From contig NC_030683.2 in assembly GCF_000004195.4 (NCBI RefSeq), forward strand, positions 2,398,772 to 2,462,771: 64,000 bases of DNA. Reading direction: 5' to 3'. Source of the stretch: Xenopus tropicalis (lineage: Eukaryota; Chordata; Amphibia; Anura; Pipidae). The position numbers and the translations under genes are program-made. Below, piece after piece: positions 59,540-64,000 of the stretch. The notes beneath the pieces were generated by a model that made no database searches, was not told the DNA's origin, and saw nothing but the letters and a program-made list of their open reading frames with translations. Position 1 is the stretch's first letter. Every line of letters begins with the position of its first letter.

Positions 59540-61937
59540 CATTCTCTGGCAATTGGCACAGTTAAGGCAATTCTGGTTTTGAGGTTATGTGGCTTTAAAT
59601 TGACTGTAAGGCTCTCGCCTATCACATTTAAATTGTGAGAGTGCTGTTAGGAATGAGCAGTCTCAGGGAGGATATTTGATGTGAATGCTGTCATGGGAAA
59701 ACGTTTGGTTTTTTTTCAAAATGCATCTGTTAATGGCACATTGAAAGTTCGTTTTTCCGAAGAGAAAACAAATAAATTTTTTATTTTGGAGCTTGACGTG
59801 AGGCCCTGCTTTTCTTCTTGCTGCTAACTTGAAATGCTTTGGCTGGGGGAGAGGGATTGGAAGTGTATGGACTCAATGGGGGGAAACTCACAAAGGTGGA
59901 GAGAGACCTTTTCTGAGGTAAAAGTGGTGGAAAAACTGGTGGAAAACACTTTCTCCATATTCACAAACAGAAATCCACCTAAATTTCGACTCAACTGCCA
60001 CGTTTCAGTTTGTGGTGAAAGAAAGACAGTTTACAGACACTTTTGTGAATTTGACTTTTAAACAACATTTCTCCGCCATTTTTAAAATGGAGTAAAGCTC
60101 AGTGTAACCCTGTCAGATAAATTCTAAGCTCTTCTGTTTTGCTTTGTTTCACCCAGTCTCCCTTTCCCACCTCTGGTAGAGGCCCCATTGGGGGGACATT
60201 AACGTATTAATGGGGATTAACAGACAATTTTCTGTCTAACCCAAGAACAATAGGTGCAAGCCTCATTAACATTAAAGTAAAACACTGATTAAACAAAAAG
60301 ATTAATTTATATCTTATATATAAAAAGTTTTTACCTCACATTTTCCTTGTTATGATAGCTTTAGCTTAATGAATGAGGCAATAATAACATTTTGAGTGAA
60401 TATATTGTATACATTTTTATTTAAATGAAAAGTAAATGTTTAGTTTTAGCAGCAGTGCCCCCTCCTTTAGCTCTGTCCCTTCTGTTCCCAGCAGCCATCT
60501 TGGGGATCAGCAAACAGCCCAGTACACTGGCACCCAAACTGGGATATTGGGGTATGGGGTTGGAGTGGCCCCAATAGGGCATTGGATAAAAACCCGGTGG
60601 GCCCTAGTCCTGTTGGACCTTATTTCACCGGGCATGTGGGTGTGTGGGCCGGATTTCTGCTGGCGGGGGAGCATTTTCATGAGATTAGTCGTCTGCGGTA
60701 GCTCAGACTTACCAGCAGCAACTAATCTCCTAGTGTGCCATTACACTAAATCTGAGCAGGTAAAAGGGCAGTTAAGAGAATGCATGGGTCATGTGATAGG
60801 TTGCCTTCAGGGGCTAGAGGGGGTACAACTGTACCGGGCCCTGTGAAATCTTCTTTCTTAGAGGGGCCCCGTCGTGGCGCAAAAGTTACGTAACTTCTGC
60901 AGAAACTGCTTAGAAAGCTACGTAACTTGCCTAGAGACTCAGCTCACAATTATATCATCATATTAAGTACATGCAATAAACTCCAGCTCTTCCATAAGCT
61001 CCATGCATTTGCCTGCACATCACCACCTTGCTCCTACAGTGATGCTAAAATTCTGGGGGAAATGCAACGTTGCGGGGAGAACAAACATCATGATTGTATT
61101 TGAAATTGCACTTGTGGATGTACATTATATGACACTGCTGATTTCTCTCAGGTTCAGCTGCTATCAATGCCATACTGTCTGCTGACTCCGCCTCCCGGAA
61201 ACAGGAAATTCAGGCCTGGGACGGGGAAGTGAGGCAGGTTTCCATGCGTTCAACCTCCAGCAGCTTGAGTACCCCGTATCCCTCCTCAGTAACAGTCAGC
61301 ACCCCCTTTCACTATCATGTTACAGATCCCCCTCTGATACAGCTGCCTTGTTTGTGTAAACACAACCCACATTCTGGTCTCTGTCTCTCATACCCTTCCC
61401 CTACTCATTCTCATGTTCTGTCATTGTCTTTCTCACTCTCTTTCCTGGGACATTTTCTCACAGCGGATGGAAGAGCAGTGTCTGTGATTTGTGGGAGAAT
61501 TTGGGGCTCAATATGACAGGTGGCAGCGCCATCCTCTATGGAAAACAATGTAGAGATGAAAAAACAGCAGCACTCCAGTTATGTTGAAAAAATGTGACTT
61601 TTACTCAAGTGCACAAGGCAACGTTTCGGGCTTCAACCCAGCCCTTTATCAAGCCTAATAGTACAAATACAAACAAGTGTTATATACCCACAGGAAGAGG
61701 AGGGACTATCACTCCAGCCCTCCATTTAAACCAAAGTGTTCAGTGTACACATTTTTAACTTACACAAATCAATTTTTTTAATTAAAGCAAAGTTTATATA
61801 GTGTGTAGCCCCGGGGGCAGCCATTCCCAGTGTCAGACTGGGAGCCCAGGGGCCCCCCTTGGGGGGGGTGTGTCCCTGGGAGGCCTGGGTCCTGCACCCC
61901 CCAGTCCGACCTTGGAAACTGCACTTTTGCCTCAATA
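59540..61937 (+). repeat. Large composite repeat, unit 7 (short form)
   Basis: Nearly base-for-base copy of unit 5, displaced by 6670 bp, with the same deletion junction near 61850. Small differences are single-base changes and homopolymer lengths. Confidence 0.95.
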
Positions 61938-64000
61938 GCATTCTCTGGCAATTGGCACAGTTAAGGCAATTCTGGTTTTGAGGTTATGTGGCTTTAAATT
62001 GACTGTAAGGCTCTCGCCTATCACATTTAAATTGTGAGAGTGCTGTTAGGAATGAGCAGTCTCAGGGAGGATATTTGATGTGAATGCTGTCATGGGAAAA
62101 CGTTTGGTTTTTTTTCAAAATGCATCTGTTAATGGCACATTGAAAGTTCGTTTTTCCGAAGAGAAAACAAATAAATTTTTTATTTTGGAGCTTGACGTGA
62201 GGCCCTGCTTTTCTTCTTGCTGCTAACTTGAAATGCTTTGGCTGGGGGAGAGGGATTGGAAGTGTATGGACTCAATGGGGGGAAACTCACAAAGGTGGAG
62301 AGAGACCTTTTCTGAGATAAAAGTGGTGGAAAAACTGGTGGAAAACACTTTCTCCATATTCACAAACAGAAATCCAACTAAATTTCGACTCAACTGCCAC
62401 GTTTCAGTTTGTGGTGAAAGAAAGACAGTTTACAGACACTTTTGTGAATTTGACTTTTAAACAACATTTCTCCGCCATTTTTAAAATGGAGTAAAGCTCA
62501 GTGTAACCCTGTCAGATAAATTCTAAGCTCTTCTGTTTTGCTTTGTTTCACCCAGTCTCCCTTTCCCACCTCTGGTAGAGGCCCCATTGGGGGGACATTA
62601 ACGTATTAATGGGGATTAACAGACAATTTTCTGTCTAACCCAAGAACAATAGGTGCAAGCCTCATTAACATTAAAGTAAAACACTGATTAAACAAAAAGA
62701 TTAATTTATATCTTATATATAAAAAAGTTTTTACCTCACATTTTCCTTGTTATGATAGCTTTAGCTTAATGAATGAGGCAATAATAACATTTTGAGTGAA
62801 TATATTGTATACATTTTTATTTAAATGAAAAGTAAATGTTTAGTTTTAGCAGCAGTGCCCCCTCCTTTAGCTCTGTCCCTTCTGTTCCCAGCAGCCATCT
62901 TGGGGATCAGCAAACAGCCCAGTACACTGGCACCCAAACTGGGATATTGGGGTATGGGGTTGGAGTGGCCCCAATAGGGCATTGGATAAAAACCCGGTGG
63001 GCCCTAGTCCTGTTGGACCTTATTTCACCGGGCATGTGGGTGTGTGGGCCGGATTTCTGCTGGCGGGGGAGCATTTTCATGAGATTAGTCGTCTGCGGTA
63101 GCTCAGACTTACCAGCAGCAACTAATCTCCTAGTGTGCCATTACACTAAATCTGAGCAGGTAAAAGGGCAGTTAAGAGAATGCATGGGTCATGTGATAGG
63201 TTGCCTTCAGGGGCTAGAGGGGGTACAACTGTACCGGGCCCTGTGAAATCTTCTTTCTTAGAGGGGCCCCGTCGTGGCGCAAAAGTTACGTAACTTCTGC
63301 AGAAACTGCTTAGAAAGCTACGTAACTTGCCTAGAGACTCAGCTCACAATTATATCATCATATTAAGTACATGCAATAAACTCCAGCTCTTCCATAAGCT
63401 CCATGCATTTGCCTGCACATCACCACCTTGCTCCTACAGTGATGCTAAAATTCTGGGGGAAATGCAACGTTGCGGGGAGAACAAACATCATGATTGTATT
63501 TGAAATTGCACTTGTGGATGTACATTATATGACACTGCTGATTTCTCTCAGGTTCAGCTGCTATCAATGCCATACTGTCTGCTGACTCCGCCTCCCGGAA
63601 ACAGGAAATTCAGGCCTGGGACGGGGAAGTGAGGCAGGTTTCCATGCGTTCAACCTCCAGCAGCTTGAGTACCCCGTATCCCTCCTCAGTAACAGTCAGC
63701 ACCCCCTTTCACTATCATGTTACAGATCCCCCTCTGATACAGCTGCCTTGTTTGTGTAAACACAACCCACATTCTGGTCTCTGTCTCTCATACCCTTCCC
63801 CTACTCATTCTCATGTTCTGTCATTGTCTTTCTCACTCTCTTTCCTGGGACATTTTCTCACAGCGGATGGAAGAGCAGTGTCTGTGATTTGTGGGAGAAT
63901 TTGGGGCTCAATATGACAGGTGGCAGCGCCATCCTCTATGGAAAACAATGTAGAGATGAAAAAACAGCAGCACTCCGGTTATGTTGAAAAAATGTGACTT
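61938..64000 (+). repeat. Large composite repeat, unit 8 (short form, cut by window end)
   Basis: Nearly identical to unit 7 at a 2400-bp offset throughout. The window ends in the TTATGTTGAAAAAATGTGAC block, so its tail is not seen. Confidence 0.95.

Noticed and set aside
20295..63916. Recurring small open frames (60-140 aa) in every large repeat unit, such as the 75-aa and 95-aa plus frames
   Set aside because: They recur because the DNA recurs. Frames are shifted or truncated between units, have no start context or splice pattern in common with the gene, and show no domain.
1..64000. tRNA, rRNA or small structured RNA genes
   Set aside because: I saw no A/B-box-like tRNA clover or rRNA signature by eye. 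A covariance-model scan would be needed to exclude diverged copies.

Overview
The window is vertebrate nuclear DNA, most likely from a clawed frog (Xenopus, perhaps X. tropicalis). This is inferred from GT-AG split exons with long introns, a CR1/L2 LINE with the frog-type 3' end, a Tx1-clade LINE, and a TTAA-flanked piggyBac-like element with ~395-bp internal repeats. There is no bacterial or phage-like gene organisation and no CRISPR array. Most of the window is repeats; one multi-exon protein-coding gene is well supported.

Layout. 1-18.9 kb is a repeat-rich intergenic tract. A 19-bp minisatellite occurs as three separate arrays (868-1818 in one orientation; 4396-5690 and 16245-17577 in the other). 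Between them a 104-bp satellite (6391-6776 and 14319-15836) is split by a decayed ~7.5-kb Tx1/L1-like LINE that keeps traces of a CCHC zinc knuckle, an endonuclease and a reverse transcriptase. A 1000-N assembly gap follows (18887-19886). 19.9-28.9 kb and 38.3-64 kb are copies of one large composite repeat. At least eight units can be recognised, with short (~2.4 kb) and long (~4.3 kb and more) forms, and the last ~11 kb is a near-identical higher-order array of 6.67-kb period. Individual units carry later insertions that can be read against empty sites in the other units: a CR1 LINE (24.0-25.9 kb), a 4.2-kb piggyBac-like element (39982-44177), a 1.4-kb foldback element (47853-49274) and a 342-bp MITE (49623-49964).

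The gene. In the unique island between the repeat blocks (28.9-38.3 kb) I reconstruct a plus-strand gene with at least 15 coding exons (30539 to 37950, about 490 aa). I do not recognise its family. It was built by repeated duplication of a two-exon module: every internal exon alternates between phase 0-to-1 and phase 1-to-0, so whole modules can be gained or skipped without loss of frame. One exon also holds a perfect-phase 57-bp (19-aa) coding minisatellite. The protein has a small basic N-terminus followed by acidic, Cys-bearing repeated modules. This modular, apparently lineage-restricted gene is the most interesting item in the window.

Much of the remaining sequence has no feature I can support. 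The single-base indels in the minisatellites and the Tx1-like LINE may partly be assembly error.
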